Source: Rubricella sp038526735 (GTDB lineage Bacteria > Pseudomonadota > Alphaproteobacteria > Rhodobacterales > Rhodobacteraceae). From it: 64,000 nt of DNA. The DNA lies in NCBI GenBank assembly GCA_038526735.1, contig JBCBGM010000008.1, positions 1 to 64,000 of the forward strand, in the 5' to 3' direction. Positions within the stretch are counted from its first letter, which is position 1, and every line of letters starts with the position of its first letter. A program made the position numbers and the translations under genes. This document shows, piece by piece, positions 53,921 to 62,981 of the stretch. Under the pieces are notes generated by a model, which saw nothing but the letters and a program-made list of their open reading frames with translations, did not search any database and was not told where the DNA came from.

Positions 53921-53985
53921 CCGGCCAAGGCCGGGGGACCGCGCCGCTAACCGAATTTCCGGGGGACCGGGGCAGATATACGGCC
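53921..53985 (+). other. Hairpin-rich leader of the OmpA-type gene
   Basis: The 188-bp gap before the OmpA-type gene contains CCGGCC-AA-GGCCGG (perfect inverted repeat) and two copies of GGGGGACCG. Both are near the expected promoter of the next gene. No -35/-10 pair is clear. Confidence 0.35.
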
Positions 53986-54010
53986 GAAAAGGCCACAAAC
54001 GGAGATCGAG

Positions 54011-54511
54011 ATGAAACTCAAATCCTCCCTGATGATCGCGGCATCGGCCTTTGTGCTGGTCGCATGTGCAGAACAGGAAGTCACCGAAGACACCGCAGAA
54101 GAGGCAGTGGAAACGGTTGTTGAAGAAACCGCACCTGTCGCAGCCGCAGAGCCTGAGATCCCCCTCGCGTGCCGTGATCTGGACGATATCGTCTACTTCG
54201 CCACCGACGAAGTCGCGCTTGACGCGTTCGACCTGAACACGATCCGCACGATGTCGGGCAAGTTCTTCGAGTGTGATGCCTCTTCGGCAGACATCATGGG
54301 CACCGCATCCCGCCTCGGCGAGACCGGCTACAACCAGACGCTCTCTGAGAACCGTGCAAACGAAGTTGCTGCCGTGTTCCGCGGCGAGGGCATCGCTGAC
54401 AGCTCCATGACTGTCTACGGCGTCGGCGAAGATCCTGAGTTCCAGCAGATCTCGCAGCCCGATGGCTCCGACAACCCGCTCAACCGTCGCGTTGTCATCA
54501 CCCTCGAGTAA
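54011..54511 (+). CDS. OmpA-family lipoprotein 1
   Basis: This is a 166-residue lipoprotein with Cys19 in VLVAC. An acidic linker (VTEDTAEEAVETVVEE) follows. The OmpA C-terminal domain binds peptidoglycan through YNQTLSENRANEVAAVF (N-x-x-L-S-x-x-R-A). Two Cys in the domain are unusual. It may anchor the outer membrane to the wall. An AGATCGAG segment lies just before the ATG. Confidence 0.9.
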   Translation: MKLKSSLMIAASAFVLVACAEQEVTEDTAEEAVETVVEETAPVAAAEPEIPLACRDLDDIVYFATDEVALDAFDLNTIRTMSGKFFECDASSADIMGTASRLGETGYNQTLSENRANEVAAVFRGEGIADSSMTVYGVGEDPEFQQISQPDGSDNPLNRRVVITLE

Positions 54512-54531
54512 TCGAGGCTGATCAGAATTAA

Positions 54532-54566
54532 GATGCCCCGGTCCAGCGCCGGGGCATTTTCGTTTC
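54532..54566 (+). terminator. Terminator after OmpA-type gene 1
   Basis: ATGCCCCGG (54533-54541) and CCGGGGCAT (54549-54557) form a 9-bp stem with a 7-nt loop, followed by TTTTCGTTT. It ends transcription 20 nt after the stop codon. Confidence 0.9.
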
Positions 54567-54601
54567 CCCCTCCTCTGCCCTGATTTCGGAGCGCCTGTCC
54601 G

Positions 54602-55078
54602 ATGCGCACGCGCGTCTTTACGATCCTCACAATCGTCGCTCTGGCGTCTTGCACCCCGCCGACGCCCACGCCCACCCCTGAGGTGGCGCCCGCGTCATCC
54701 AGTTTGATCGCACCGGTGAAAGCGCCGATTGAGACAAACATCATCTTTGGCCCCGAAAGCGCGGAGATATCCGCGATCCAACTCTCAATCCTTGAAGCGC
54801 TCTCGCAGCGGGCGAAAGAGGCGGATGTGCAGACCATCGAGGTCATTGGCCACACAGACACACTCGGCACCGCAAACGCCAACCAAGCCCTCTCAGAGCG
54901 CCGCGCCCTCTCGGTTGTGAACGCGCTCGAGGCAAACGGCGTCCCGCTCGCAAAGATCAGCCCCAGCGGTCGCGGAGAGAGCGAGCCCCTGCTCGACACC
55001 GGCGACGGTGTGCGCGAGATCCGCAACAACCGCGTCACGGTCACAATTCGCTACACCAACACGCCGCCAACGCAGTAG
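54602..55078 (+). CDS. OmpA-family lipoprotein 2
   Basis: This is a 158-residue lipoprotein with Cys17 in LASC. After a short Pro-rich linker the OmpA C-domain carries ANQALSERRALSVVNAL (peptidoglycan-binding L-S-x-x-R-A), HTDTLGTAN and SPSGRGESEPLLDTG. It is better conserved than the preceding copy. It lies behind a terminator, so it probably has its own promoter in 54567-54601. Confidence 0.92.
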   Translation: MRTRVFTILTIVALASCTPPTPTPTPEVAPASSSLIAPVKAPIETNIIFGPESAEISAIQLSILEALSQRAKEADVQTIEVIGHTDTLGTANANQALSERRALSVVNALEANGVPLAKISPSGRGESEPLLDTGDGVREIRNNRVTVTIRYTNTPPTQ

Positions 55079-55140
55079 CCCCCTTTGAAGCGCGGCCCGC
55101 GACGGTTACATCTCCAGACAACCAGAGTTTGGAGACAGCA

Positions 55141-56964
55141 ATGACCCGCCGCACCGACCCGCGCCTCTTTGACCACAGCCCATCCGGAGCCGGAGAGCTC
55201 GGCGCCCTTCCCGAATGGGATTTCTCCGCACTCTACGCGGGCGAGGATGACCCCAAACTCACCGCTGATTTGAAACAGCTAGAGGCGGATGCGACCGCCT
55301 TTGCCTCAGATTTCGAGGGCAAACTCGCAGACGCCTCGGCAGACCAACTCGCCGATGCCATCGTGCGCTCAGAAGCGATGGACCTGATCATGGGCCGTGT
55401 GCTGTCTTATGCAGGCCTGCGCGCATACCAACGCACCACCGATGCCGACCGGCAGAAGTTTTACGCCGATCTGCAGGGCAAAATCACCGACATCTCTGCC
55501 AAAACGGTGTTTTTCACGCTTGAGCTCAACCAGATCGACGCGGCGAAACTCACCGCCGCCATCGCCGAAAACGAGACCCTCACCCGCTACAAACCGTGGA
55601 TCGACCGCGTCCGCGCGATGGCGCCCTACCAGCTGTCGGATGAGTTGGAGAAGTTCCTGCACGACAAATCCGTCGTCGGTCGTAATGCCTGGAACAAGCT
55701 CTTTGACGAGACGATGGCCGGGCTGACCTTCGACGTGGATGGAGAGACGTTGCCGTTGGAAGCGACGCTCACCCTCCTTTCAGAGCAGGACCGCACCAAG
55801 CGCGAAACCGCCGCCGGCGCGCTGATGAAGGTGTTTGGCGAGAACATCAAACTCTTCTCTCGCATCACCAACACGCTCGCCCAGGAAAAGGCGATTGAGG
55901 ACAAATGGCGCGGTCTGCCCACCCCGCAATCGGGGCGGCATCTGTCGAACCACGTTGAGCCAGAGGTCGTGCAGGCCCTGCGCGACGCCGTGGTCAACGC
56001 CTACCCCCGCCTCTCCCACCGCTACTATGCGCTCAAGGCCAAGTGGATGGGGCTGGATAAGCTGCAAGTTTGGGATCGCAACGCGCCGCTGCCCAACGAG
56101 GACAACCGCGTCATCGGCTGGGACGAGGCGCAAAAAACCGTGCTAGAGGCCTACGCCGGGTTTGACCCCGAAATGGCCAAGCTCGCCGAGCCCTTCTTCA
56201 CCGACGGCTGGATCGACGCGCCCGCAACGCCCGGCAAAGCGCCGGGAGCGTTTGCGCACCCCACAGTCTCTGACGCGCATCCGTTCGTGATGCTCAACTA
56301 CCTTGGCAAACAGCGCGATGTGATGACGCTGGCGCATGAGCTAGGCCACGGTGTGCACCAGCGCCTTGCAGCCGGTCAGGGCGAATACCTCTCCTCCACC
56401 CCGCTGACACTGGCAGAAACCGCGTCGGTGTTCGGAGAGATGCTCACCTTCCGCAAACTCCTCGACGCCGCCCCCGACCAAAAGGCCCGCAAAATCCTGC
56501 TCGCGGGCAAGGTCGAGGACATGATCAACACCGTCGTCCGCCAGATCGCCTTCTACGACTTCGAGTGCAAACTCCACGCCGCCCGCGCGGATGGTGAACT
56601 AACCCCCGATCAGATCAACGAGATATGGATGAGCGTGCAGGGCGAAAGCCTTGGTCCGGTGTTTGAATTCGCCGACGGATACGAGACCTTCTGGTCCTAC
56701 ATCCCGCATTTCATCCACTCGCCGTTCTACGTCTATGCCTATGCCTTCGGCGATGGTTTGGTGAATGCGCTCTACGCCCGCTACGAGGAAGAGCCCGAGG
56801 GCTTTCAGGCGAAATACTTCGACATGCTCAAGGCGGGCGGCTCAAAGCACCACACAGAGCTGCTGGCCCCCTTCGGCCTAGATGCCACCGACCCGGCGTT
56901 CTGGGACAAAGGCCTGAGCCTCATCGAACGCTTCATCGACGAGCTAGAGGCGATGGAAGGGTAA
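55141..56964 (+). CDS. pepF: Oligoendopeptidase F (M3 family)
   Basis: This zinc metalloendopeptidase degrades short peptides. The HExxH site is in MTLAHELGHGVHQRLAAG, and the third ligand Glu follows in ETASVFGEML. ATG 55141 (MTRRTDPRLF) is preferred to the TTG 12 nt before it. The 607-residue length and the domain (ALRDAVVNAYPRLSHRYYALKAK) are normal. Confidence 0.93.
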   Translation: MTRRTDPRLFDHSPSGAGELGALPEWDFSALYAGEDDPKLTADLKQLEADATAFASDFEGKLADASADQLADAIVRSEAMDLIMGRVLSYAGLRAYQRTTDADRQKFYADLQGKITDISAKTVFFTLELNQIDAAKLTAAIAENETLTRYKPWIDRVRAMAPYQLSDELEKFLHDKSVVGRNAWNKLFDETMAGLTFDVDGETLPLEATLTLLSEQDRTKRETAAGALMKVFGENIKLFSRITNTLAQEKAIEDKWRGLPTPQSGRHLSNHVEPEVVQALRDAVVNAYPRLSHRYYALKAKWMGLDKLQVWDRNAPLPNEDNRVIGWDEAQKTVLEAYAGFDPEMAKLAEPFFTDGWIDAPATPGKAPGAFAHPTVSDAHPFVMLNYLGKQRDVMTLAHELGHGVHQRLAAGQGEYLSSTPLTLAETASVFGEMLTFRKLLDAAPDQKARKILLAGKVEDMINTVVRQIAFYDFECKLHAARADGELTPDQINEIWMSVQGESLGPVFEFADGYETFWSYIPHFIHSPFYVYAYAFGDGLVNALYARYEEEPEGFQAKYFDMLKAGGSKHHTELLAPFGLDATDPAFWDKGLSLIERFIDELEAMEG

Positions 56965-56989
56965 AAGCGTCTGGGATGGGGTCCGGGAC

Positions 56990-57905
56990 CTTATCCGGGA
57001 CCTCGACGTGCAAGAAGCAACGAAAGGCCACGCTCTCCCTCGGGTGGGCGTTTCGTGAGATATGAGCGTCGCAATTTATGCCTCTAAACTGCATTTGGGT
57101 CGATCAACACACCACGTCGCAAATACGCCCTCCCAAGGGGGAGGGAGGGCGTGGCCGGAGGCTAGTCGCCTCCGACTGGGATACGTCTCGGACGTGATCC
57201 GGGACCTCGAAGAGCGATGCGAAACACAGCGCACGCCAAGACCGGGGTAAAGCGCGGCCGTGCTCAGAATAACGCAGTTTATCCCCGCAAAACCGCAGCC
57301 GCATTGAACGCCTAACCTTACCCTCCAATGCGCCAGACCTGTCGGTCGGTCTGGCGCGCGCGGCGGGCTGCGCCCTTGTTCCGCGCTTCGGTTCCACCCC
57401 GACCTGCAAGGCCCCGGATCAAGCCCGGGGCGTACATTCCCCGTCCCGGGCGTGACCCGGGACCTCGCTGAAAAATACAAAACAAAAGGCCACGCCCTCC
57501 CTCGGGTGGGCGTGTCTTGAAGTCAGTGCTTCTCAGTTTATTCCTCAATCCCGCGCGACGTTTGACCACCACGCAACCTCGAAAAAACGCCCTCCCATGC
57601 GGGAGGGAGGGCGTGGCCGGAGGCTGGTCGCCTCCGACTGGGATACGTTTCGGACGTGATCCGGGACCTCGAAGAGCGATGCGAAACACAGCGCACGCCA
57701 AGACCGGGGTATCGCGCAGCTAAGCCCAGAGCTGCGCAATACCCCCGCAAACGCGCTGAGCAATCACCCCACACCCTCCGCATGCGCCAGACCTCTCGGT
57801 CGGTCTGGCGCGCGCGGCGTCGCTAAGCGACTTGTTCCGCGCATTAGGCCCCTCGCAAACCATCGAGGCCCCGGATCAGGTCCGGGGCGTCCTAACCACG
57901 CCCCC
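56990..57905 (+). repeat. Two-copy tandem intergenic repeat, period about 460 bp
   Basis: The 941-bp gap between the convergent pepF and trkH genes is a compound repeat. The block GGAGGC-TAGTC-GCCTCC, TCCGGGACCTC and GAAACACAGCG appears at 57137-57250 and again at 57603-57712. The hairpin CCAGACC..GGTCTGG is at 57333 and 57787, and CCCCGGATCA..CGGGG at about 57413 and 57871. A third partial copy of GGCCACGC and CTCCCTCGGGTGGGCG starts near 57029 and recurs at 57491. Copy spacing is 454 to 462 bp. No protein-coding gene is evident. Confidence 0.88.
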
Positions 57906-59354
57906 TCACCCCCGCCAGAACCGCAAGGTGAACAGCACATAGACCGACATCAGCTCGAGCCGCCCTACCAGCATCGCCGCCGCCAGCACCCATTTCGCGC
58001 CATCGGGCAAAGCGGCGAAGTTCCCCGCAGGCCCGATCTCCGGCCCCAGCCCCGGCCCGATATTCGCCACCGCCGTGACAGCCCCCGACACCGATGTGAT
58101 CGTATCGAGCCCCATGAGGCTCAGCGTGATCGAGACCACCGCGACCGTCACCGCAAACAGCACGAAAAACGCCATCACCGAAGACATCACATCCGCCGCC
58201 ACCGGTCGCCCATCATAGCGCGGTGTAAACACCCCCCGCGGGCTCACCACCTGCCGCACCTGGCTCACAATCGCCGCCACCAAAAGCTGAAACCGGAAAA
58301 TCTTGATCGAGCAGCACGTCGAGCCTGCACAGCCCCCCACCAGCCCCACCAAAAACAGCAGCACCACCGGGAACGCGCCCCAGAGCATGTAGTCCGCGCT
58401 CGCATAGCCGGTGCCTGTAAGGATCGAGACGCCATTAAAGAGGCCCTTCCGCAGTGCCTCCTCAATCACCCACCCTTCCGAGAGCATGAGCCACGCCACG
58501 AGCATCACCACGGTGACCGCCACCGTAGCGAAAAACCCCCGCACCTGCGCGTCCGAGACAATCGGCATCACGCCGCCATTCAACAGCTGCACATAGCGCA
58601 CGAAGGGCAGGCTCGCGAGCAGCATAAACAGCACCGCCACATACTCCGCCCCTGCCGGAAACGCCGCGAACGACGCGTCATGGGTAGAGAAACCGCCCGT
58701 CGCGATGGTCGTCATCGCATGCACCACGGCGTCGAGCGGGCTCATCCCGACCCCGAGATAGGCCAGGAAACAGACGGCAGTGAGCGTCAGGTAGATGGCC
58801 GAAATAGACCCCGCAATCTCCACCGCGCGGGGCAGGATTTTGCCAAAGGTATCAAACCCTTCGGAGCGGAAGATTTGCATCCCGCCGATGCGTAAACTCG
58901 GCAAAAACGCCATCGCCACAACGATGATCCCGATACCACCAAACCATTGCAGCATTCCGCGCCACAGATGCGTGCCGGGCGGCAACCCTTCCAGATCCGT
59001 GAAAATCGTCGAGCCGGTGGTGGTCATCCCCGACATCGCCTCGAAAAACGCGTCGGTAAAACTGGCACCCGCTTCGCCAAGCCAAAACGGCAGCGCGCCA
59101 AAGAGAGGCAGCACCACCCAGGTCGCGGTTGTCAGGATAAACGTCTGCCGGACATCCAGCACCGGCGTGCGCCCCGTAGAGCACGCGAGCACCAGCATTA
59201 CGCCTGCGACCATCGTCACCGTGCCCGCCAGAGCAAAACTCCGCCAATCCCCGTTGCCAGAGATCACATCGAGCAAAAACGGCAACAGCATCGTCGCGCC
59301 CAGTGCACTCACCAAGAGGCCGATGACATATCCCACGGGGCGCAGAAGGCTCAT
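57906..59354 (-). CDS. trkH: Potassium uptake protein TrkH
   Basis: TrkH is the ion-conducting subunit of the Trk K+ uptake system. The sequence of 482 residues has about ten membrane helices and selectivity-filter-like motifs: EAMSGMTTTGSTIFTDLEGL, TIATGGFSTHDASFAAF, SILTGTGYASADYMLWGAF and VSGAVTAVANIGPGLGPEIG. TrkA is not in the window. It converges on pepF through the tandem repeat region. Confidence 0.94.
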   Translation of the reverse strand: MSLLRPVGYVIGLLVSALGATMLLPFLLDVISGNGDWRSFALAGTVTMVAGVMLVLACSTGRTPVLDVRQTFILTTATWVVLPLFGALPFWLGEAGASFTDAFFEAMSGMTTTGSTIFTDLEGLPPGTHLWRGMLQWFGGIGIIVVAMAFLPSLRIGGMQIFRSEGFDTFGKILPRAVEIAGSISAIYLTLTAVCFLAYLGVGMSPLDAVVHAMTTIATGGFSTHDASFAAFPAGAEYVAVLFMLLASLPFVRYVQLLNGGVMPIVSDAQVRGFFATVAVTVVMLVAWLMLSEGWVIEEALRKGLFNGVSILTGTGYASADYMLWGAFPVVLLFLVGLVGGCAGSTCCSIKIFRFQLLVAAIVSQVRQVVSPRGVFTPRYDGRPVAADVMSSVMAFFVLFAVTVAVVSITLSLMGLDTITSVSGAVTAVANIGPGLGPEIGPAGNFAALPDGAKWVLAAAMLVGRLELMSVYVLFTLRFWRG

Positions 59355-59422
59355 GGCCCGACCATCCTAGATGCCGCTGGCGTGTCAAGGAAAAGCCAGA
59401 TTATGACCAGCGCACACCCCCA

Positions 59423-59490
59423 CATCTTCGTCGGTTTCAAAATATTCCGGGGTGAATGGCGGGCGCAGCCCGACAGAGGGGCAGCGCCCC
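59423..59490 (-). repeat. Dispersed hairpin repeat, long type, inverted copy
   Basis: On the minus strand it reads GGGGC-GCT-GCCCC, CGGGC-TGC-GCCCG, CCATTCACCCCG and AATATTTTG, starting directly after the metZ stop codon. About 45 nt match the copy at 25854-25923. The GC hairpins suggest a role at mRNA ends. Confidence 0.85.
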
Positions 59491-60672
59491 TCAGACCGCT
59501 TCCAGCCCCGCGCTGAGGTCCGCCAACAGGTCGCCTGCATCCTCCAACCCCACGCTCACCCGCAACGTGCCCGGCGTGATGCCCAGCGCCAGCCTCTGCG
59601 CTTCGGTCAGCCGTTGATGCGTGGTGGTGGTCGGATGCGTCACGATCGTGCGCGCGTCCCCGAGGTTGTTGGAGATCAGCGCGACCTTCAGCGCGTTCAT
59701 GAACCGAAACGCGCCCGCCTGCCCGTCTGCCACTTCGATGGCAAAGAGCGTGCCCCCGGTCTCCATCTGACGAGCGGAGACTTCCGCCTGCGGGTGATCA
59801 GCGCGACCCGGATAGATCATCCGCGTGACCTTCGGGTGCTTTGCCAGTGCATCAGCCAGCGCAGCAGCCGTCTCTGCCTGCGCACGGCAGCGCAGCTCCA
59901 GCGTTTGCAGGCCATTGGCCATGATCCAGGCGGTAAACGGGCTCATCGCGCCACCGGTGTGCTTGAGATAGGGCTCCAGCGTACCGCGGATGAACTCCTG
60001 CGAGCCCAATACCACCCCGCCGAGCGCACGCCCCTGTCCGTCGATGTGCTTGGTCGCCGAATAAATCACGATATCCGCGCCGAGCTGAAAAGCGCGCATG
60101 AAGACGGGCGTGGCAAAGACATTGTCCACCACCACCAAGGCGCCCTTGGCATGTGCAAGTGCTGCCACGTCGGCCACATCGACCACCTCCAGCACGGGGT
60201 TTGACATCGACTCGAAAAACACGGCCTTCGTGTCAGGCCGGATTGCCGCTTCCCACGCGCCAAGGTCGGTGCCATCGACAAACGTCACCTCCACCCCAAA
60301 GCGCGGCAGAAGCTGCTCAACGATATAGAGACACGATCCAAACAGCGCGCGGGCAGAGACGATGTGATCCCCCGCCTTTAGCATCGAAAAAAGCGCGCCA
60401 TTGACCGCCGCCATACCAGAGGCGGTGGCAAACGCGTCCTCCGCGCCCTCAAGGGCGGCAATCCGCTCTTCAAACACCCGCACGGTGGGGTTGCCGTAAC
60501 GGGCGTAGATGAACTCATCCGTCCCGCTCTCGATAAACCGCCGCTCAGCGGTCTCCGCATCCGGATAAACAAACCCCTGCGTCAGGTGGATGCTCTCAGC
60601 AACCTCGCCGTACTGCGACCGACGCGCCCCAGAATGCACAAGCTTTGTGCGGGATTTCCAATCGTCACTCAT
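59491..60672 (-). CDS. metZ: O-succinylhomoserine sulfhydrylase
   Basis: This PLP enzyme makes homocysteine from O-succinylhomoserine and sulfide. The PLP-lysine motif is DIVIYSATKHIDGQGRALGG, preceded by VDNVFATPVFMRAFQLGAD. The DEFIYARYGNPTVRVFEERI motif at about residues 52-71 is typical of the family. The length is 393 residues. It has a SAM-II riboswitch leader, which fits methionine control. Confidence 0.95.
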   Translation of the reverse strand: MSDDWKSRTKLVHSGARRSQYGEVAESIHLTQGFVYPDAETAERRFIESGTDEFIYARYGNPTVRVFEERIAALEGAEDAFATASGMAAVNGALFSMLKAGDHIVSARALFGSCLYIVEQLLPRFGVEVTFVDGTDLGAWEAAIRPDTKAVFFESMSNPVLEVVDVADVAALAHAKGALVVVDNVFATPVFMRAFQLGADIVIYSATKHIDGQGRALGGVVLGSQEFIRGTLEPYLKHTGGAMSPFTAWIMANGLQTLELRCRAQAETAAALADALAKHPKVTRMIYPGRADHPQAEVSARQMETGGTLFAIEVADGQAGAFRFMNALKVALISNNLGDARTIVTHPTTTTHQRLTEAQRLALGITPGTLRVSVGLEDAGDLLADLSAGLEAV

Positions 60673-60738
60673 CTATGCTCACCGGATGCTCCGGCGCCCC
60701 TTGCTCAACGACCCCTCTTGGTCGGAGCGCGTGCGCCG

Positions 60739-60797
60739 CGACCTCTTTAGCGGATTCTTTTACGTGGCCCGCAAGCCGGATCACAAATCGCCACGTC
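60739..60797 (-). promoter_or_regulatory. SAM-II riboswitch upstream of metZ
   Basis: On the minus strand the core reads CGTGGCGATTTGTG, CCGGCTTGCGGGCCACG and AAAAGAATCCGCTAAAG. P1 pairs CGTGGC (60795-60790) with GCCACG. The GATTTG loop and the CCGCTAAAG tail give the H-type pseudoknot of SAM-II. SAM binding normally lowers expression of methionine genes. The ATG of metZ is about 73 nt past the end of the core, which is longer than the usual SAM-II spacing. Confidence 0.88.
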
Positions 60798-60932
60798 CTG
60801 CTTGCGTAAATCGGCAAGAAACTGCCGTCAACGCTCACAGGCTCGAAACGCGCGGTAACAGTGCCGCAGCGCGCTGTGAACGGTCATCCAAAGGTCATAG
60901 ATTTTAAACACGTCTGACATGAGCTTCAGGGC

Positions 60933-61889
60933 ATGAGTATTCACAACAAACATAGCCAATTCGAGCAGGGCACGATGGGCGGGACCATCTTTGGGATCAT
61001 CTCTGACGGAGAGACGCTGCGCCCGGCTGCGGGCGATGTCTCCATCGCGGCGGGTCTGCACCGGGCACTCACCACGCTGCCCGAAGGTGTCCCGATCACC
61101 ATTCTGGTGCATGGCTTTAAGTGGTCGCCCTTTGCCGCCGACCTGGGCGATGCGACCCGAAATCCGCTGAGCGAAATCTTCGCCCCCACCCCGCGCAGCC
61201 GCTGCTTTAAGGTGGTGAGCTGGCCTGCCGGGCTTGGCTTTACAAGCGGGCCGCAGGCAGGGCTCTGCATCCCCTTCGCTTGGCCCGCCCTCTCTCCGGC
61301 GACCCTCGGCCGTGTGCCAACCTCCGGGTTTCGCGAGATCTATGAGCGCGCCGGAGAGGCCGGGGCGGCGCTCGCCCGCCTTGTGCGCCTGATCCATGTG
61401 ATCGCACCAGAGCGCGCGGTGGATGTGGTCGCCCACTCGCTTGGCGCGCGGGTGGCGCTGCAGGCAATCACCCATGGCGCACGGTTTGATCGGGTGGTGT
61501 TTCTGTCCGGCGCCGAAGGTGAGGCAGCGGCGCGCGCGGTGCTCGACAGCGCACCCGGCACAGACTTTTTCAACGTCACCACCCGCGCCAACGCCTTCTA
61601 CGACGCGCTCTTTGCCCTCTCTGTGCCCTGTTCTGGCAAGACGTTGGGGCGGATGCAGGGGCCGGAACATATGGTCAGCATCCAGATGGATCGCTGGCCG
61701 GTCCGCGATGCGCTCGCCCAGCTTGGCCACCCCATCGCCGCCCCCGACCGGCGCATGTGCCACTGGAGCACCTACACCGCCAAAGGCGCGCTGCGCTTCT
61801 ACGGTTCGCTGCTGCGGGAGCGCTCAACCCTCACCCGCGAGCGGGTTGCCGACCATATCGAGACGATCTCACGGGTGCGCGCTCTCTAA
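60933..61889 (+). CDS. Alpha/beta hydrolase (DUF900-like)
   Basis: This 318-residue protein has a hydrolase fold: PITILVHGFKWSPFAAD and the nucleophile elbow VDVVAHSLGARVALQAI (Ser in H-S-L-G), with VVFLSGAEGEAAARAV after it. The substrate is unknown. The stop codon lies in the loop of a perfect 9-bp hairpin (61877-61898), a possible terminator. It faces metZ across the riboswitch leader. Confidence 0.8.
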   Translation: MSIHNKHSQFEQGTMGGTIFGIISDGETLRPAAGDVSIAAGLHRALTTLPEGVPITILVHGFKWSPFAADLGDATRNPLSEIFAPTPRSRCFKVVSWPAGLGFTSGPQAGLCIPFAWPALSPATLGRVPTSGFREIYERAGEAGAALARLVRLIHVIAPERAVDVVAHSLGARVALQAITHGARFDRVVFLSGAEGEAAARAVLDSAPGTDFFNVTTRANAFYDALFALSVPCSGKTLGRMQGPEHMVSIQMDRWPVRDALAQLGHPIAAPDRRMCHWSTYTAKGALRFYGSLLRERSTLTRERVADHIETISRVRAL

Positions 61890-61946
61890 AGAGCGCGCTG
61901 CGGGGGCGCTGCCCCCAAACCCCCGGCATATTTAGCGACCATTGAA
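61877..61946 (+). repeat. Hairpin pair plus short repeat, hydrolase 3' end
   Basis: GCGCGCTCT-CTAA-AGAGCGCGC (61877-61898) contains the stop codon in its loop. GGGGGCGCTGCCCCC follows, then CCGGCATATTTAGC and GACCATTGAAAG. The last part is shared with the repeats at 7661-7694 and 10207-10240. It ends just before the stop of the convergent serine hydrolase gene. Confidence 0.8.
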
Positions 61947-61949
61947 AGA

Positions 61950-62951
61950 CTAGGGAGAGAGGGCTGAGATGCCTTCTCCTGCTCGCAAGGCGTTGCCGAC
62001 ACGGGCAGCGGCGTCGCGGACGGCGAAATAGACGCGCTCTTCATAGGGGGCGTTGGTGGTTATGGCCAAGACGGCGTCCCACTCTGGCCAGACAAAGACG
62101 GCGGCGTACCAGAAGGTGTTGGAGCCATCATGCGCCAGCCCCTCCTGCGTGACCTGCCAGCCCATCGCATAATCTCCGACCACTCCGGCGTGCAGGCGCT
62201 GCCAGGTTGCCTGCGAGAGCAGTGGGTCGTGGTCGCGATGGGCGCGCAGATAGGTCAGGAGGTCTGGCAAGGCGATGTGCATCTTGCCCGCCGGGGCCAT
62301 CGCTTGGATGTTGTCCGAGCGGGGGTCGGCCGGCATGGGGCGCAGCGCTCCGAAGAGAGTGCGGCGGTGGCCTTTGATCGTAGGAGGGGGGCCGAAGCCT
62401 GCGGAGGGAAGATTGAGGGGGCCGAAGAGCTCTGAATGGAGCAGCGACTCATAGGGCGCTCCGTGGCGCTGCTCAATCAAGTGCCCCGCCATGATGTAGC
62501 CGAGGTTGGAGTAGAGATAATCGCCCTGTGCACCCGGTTTGGCACGCGCAGCGATTGCCGCGCGATCCGCCATCGGCTCTGCCCGCTCCCCTGAATACCG
62601 CACCCGCTGCAGCCAACTGAGATTGGCCGGATACCCTGCGCGGTGCTGCAACAGCGGGCCGATTTCCTCCCAAGAGACCTGCCCCCGCTCGACCAGCCGC
62701 GCTGCCAAAACCGCTGTCATCGACTTGCCGATGGAGCCCAGATGCCACGCGTCGCTGCTTTGCACAGGCGCACCGCCCACTTCGCGCAGACCCGCGACCT
62801 CAACCCGGCACTCCGCGCCCACGCAGAGGCCAATCCCCACACCCGGTGCGCCGCTCTCAACACGCAATCGTTCTGCGGTTTGCGCCTGCGCCACATCGGC
62901 GAGCAGCACCACCATCCACAAACCCCTTGATATGATCCCAGCAACCGACAC
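61950..62951 (-). CDS. Secreted serine hydrolase, beta-lactamase family
   Basis: This 333-residue protein has a signal peptide (GLWMVVLLADVAQAQ). The active site is S-I-G-K in HLGSIGKSMTAVLAARL, and a Tyr motif is YLYSNLGYIMAGHLIE (Y-S-N). It resembles D-alanyl-D-alanine carboxypeptidase-like or esterase members of the family. The exact substrate is not known. It converges on the alpha/beta hydrolase gene. Confidence 0.87.
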   Translation of the reverse strand: MSVAGIISRGLWMVVLLADVAQAQTAERLRVESGAPGVGIGLCVGAECRVEVAGLREVGGAPVQSSDAWHLGSIGKSMTAVLAARLVERGQVSWEEIGPLLQHRAGYPANLSWLQRVRYSGERAEPMADRAAIAARAKPGAQGDYLYSNLGYIMAGHLIEQRHGAPYESLLHSELFGPLNLPSAGFGPPPTIKGHRRTLFGALRPMPADPRSDNIQAMAPAGKMHIALPDLLTYLRAHRDHDPLLSQATWQRLHAGVVGDYAMGWQVTQEGLAHDGSNTFWYAAVFVWPEWDAVLAITTNAPYEERVYFAVRDAAARVGNALRAGEGISALSP

Positions 62952-62981
62952 CTATAGCGGCATATCACAGGAGGACGACCC

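Noticed and set aside
56990..57905. The tandem repeat as a CRISPR array or IS element
   Set aside because: The repeat unit is about 460 bp with different hairpin modules, has no regular spacers, no transposase frame and no terminal inverted repeats.
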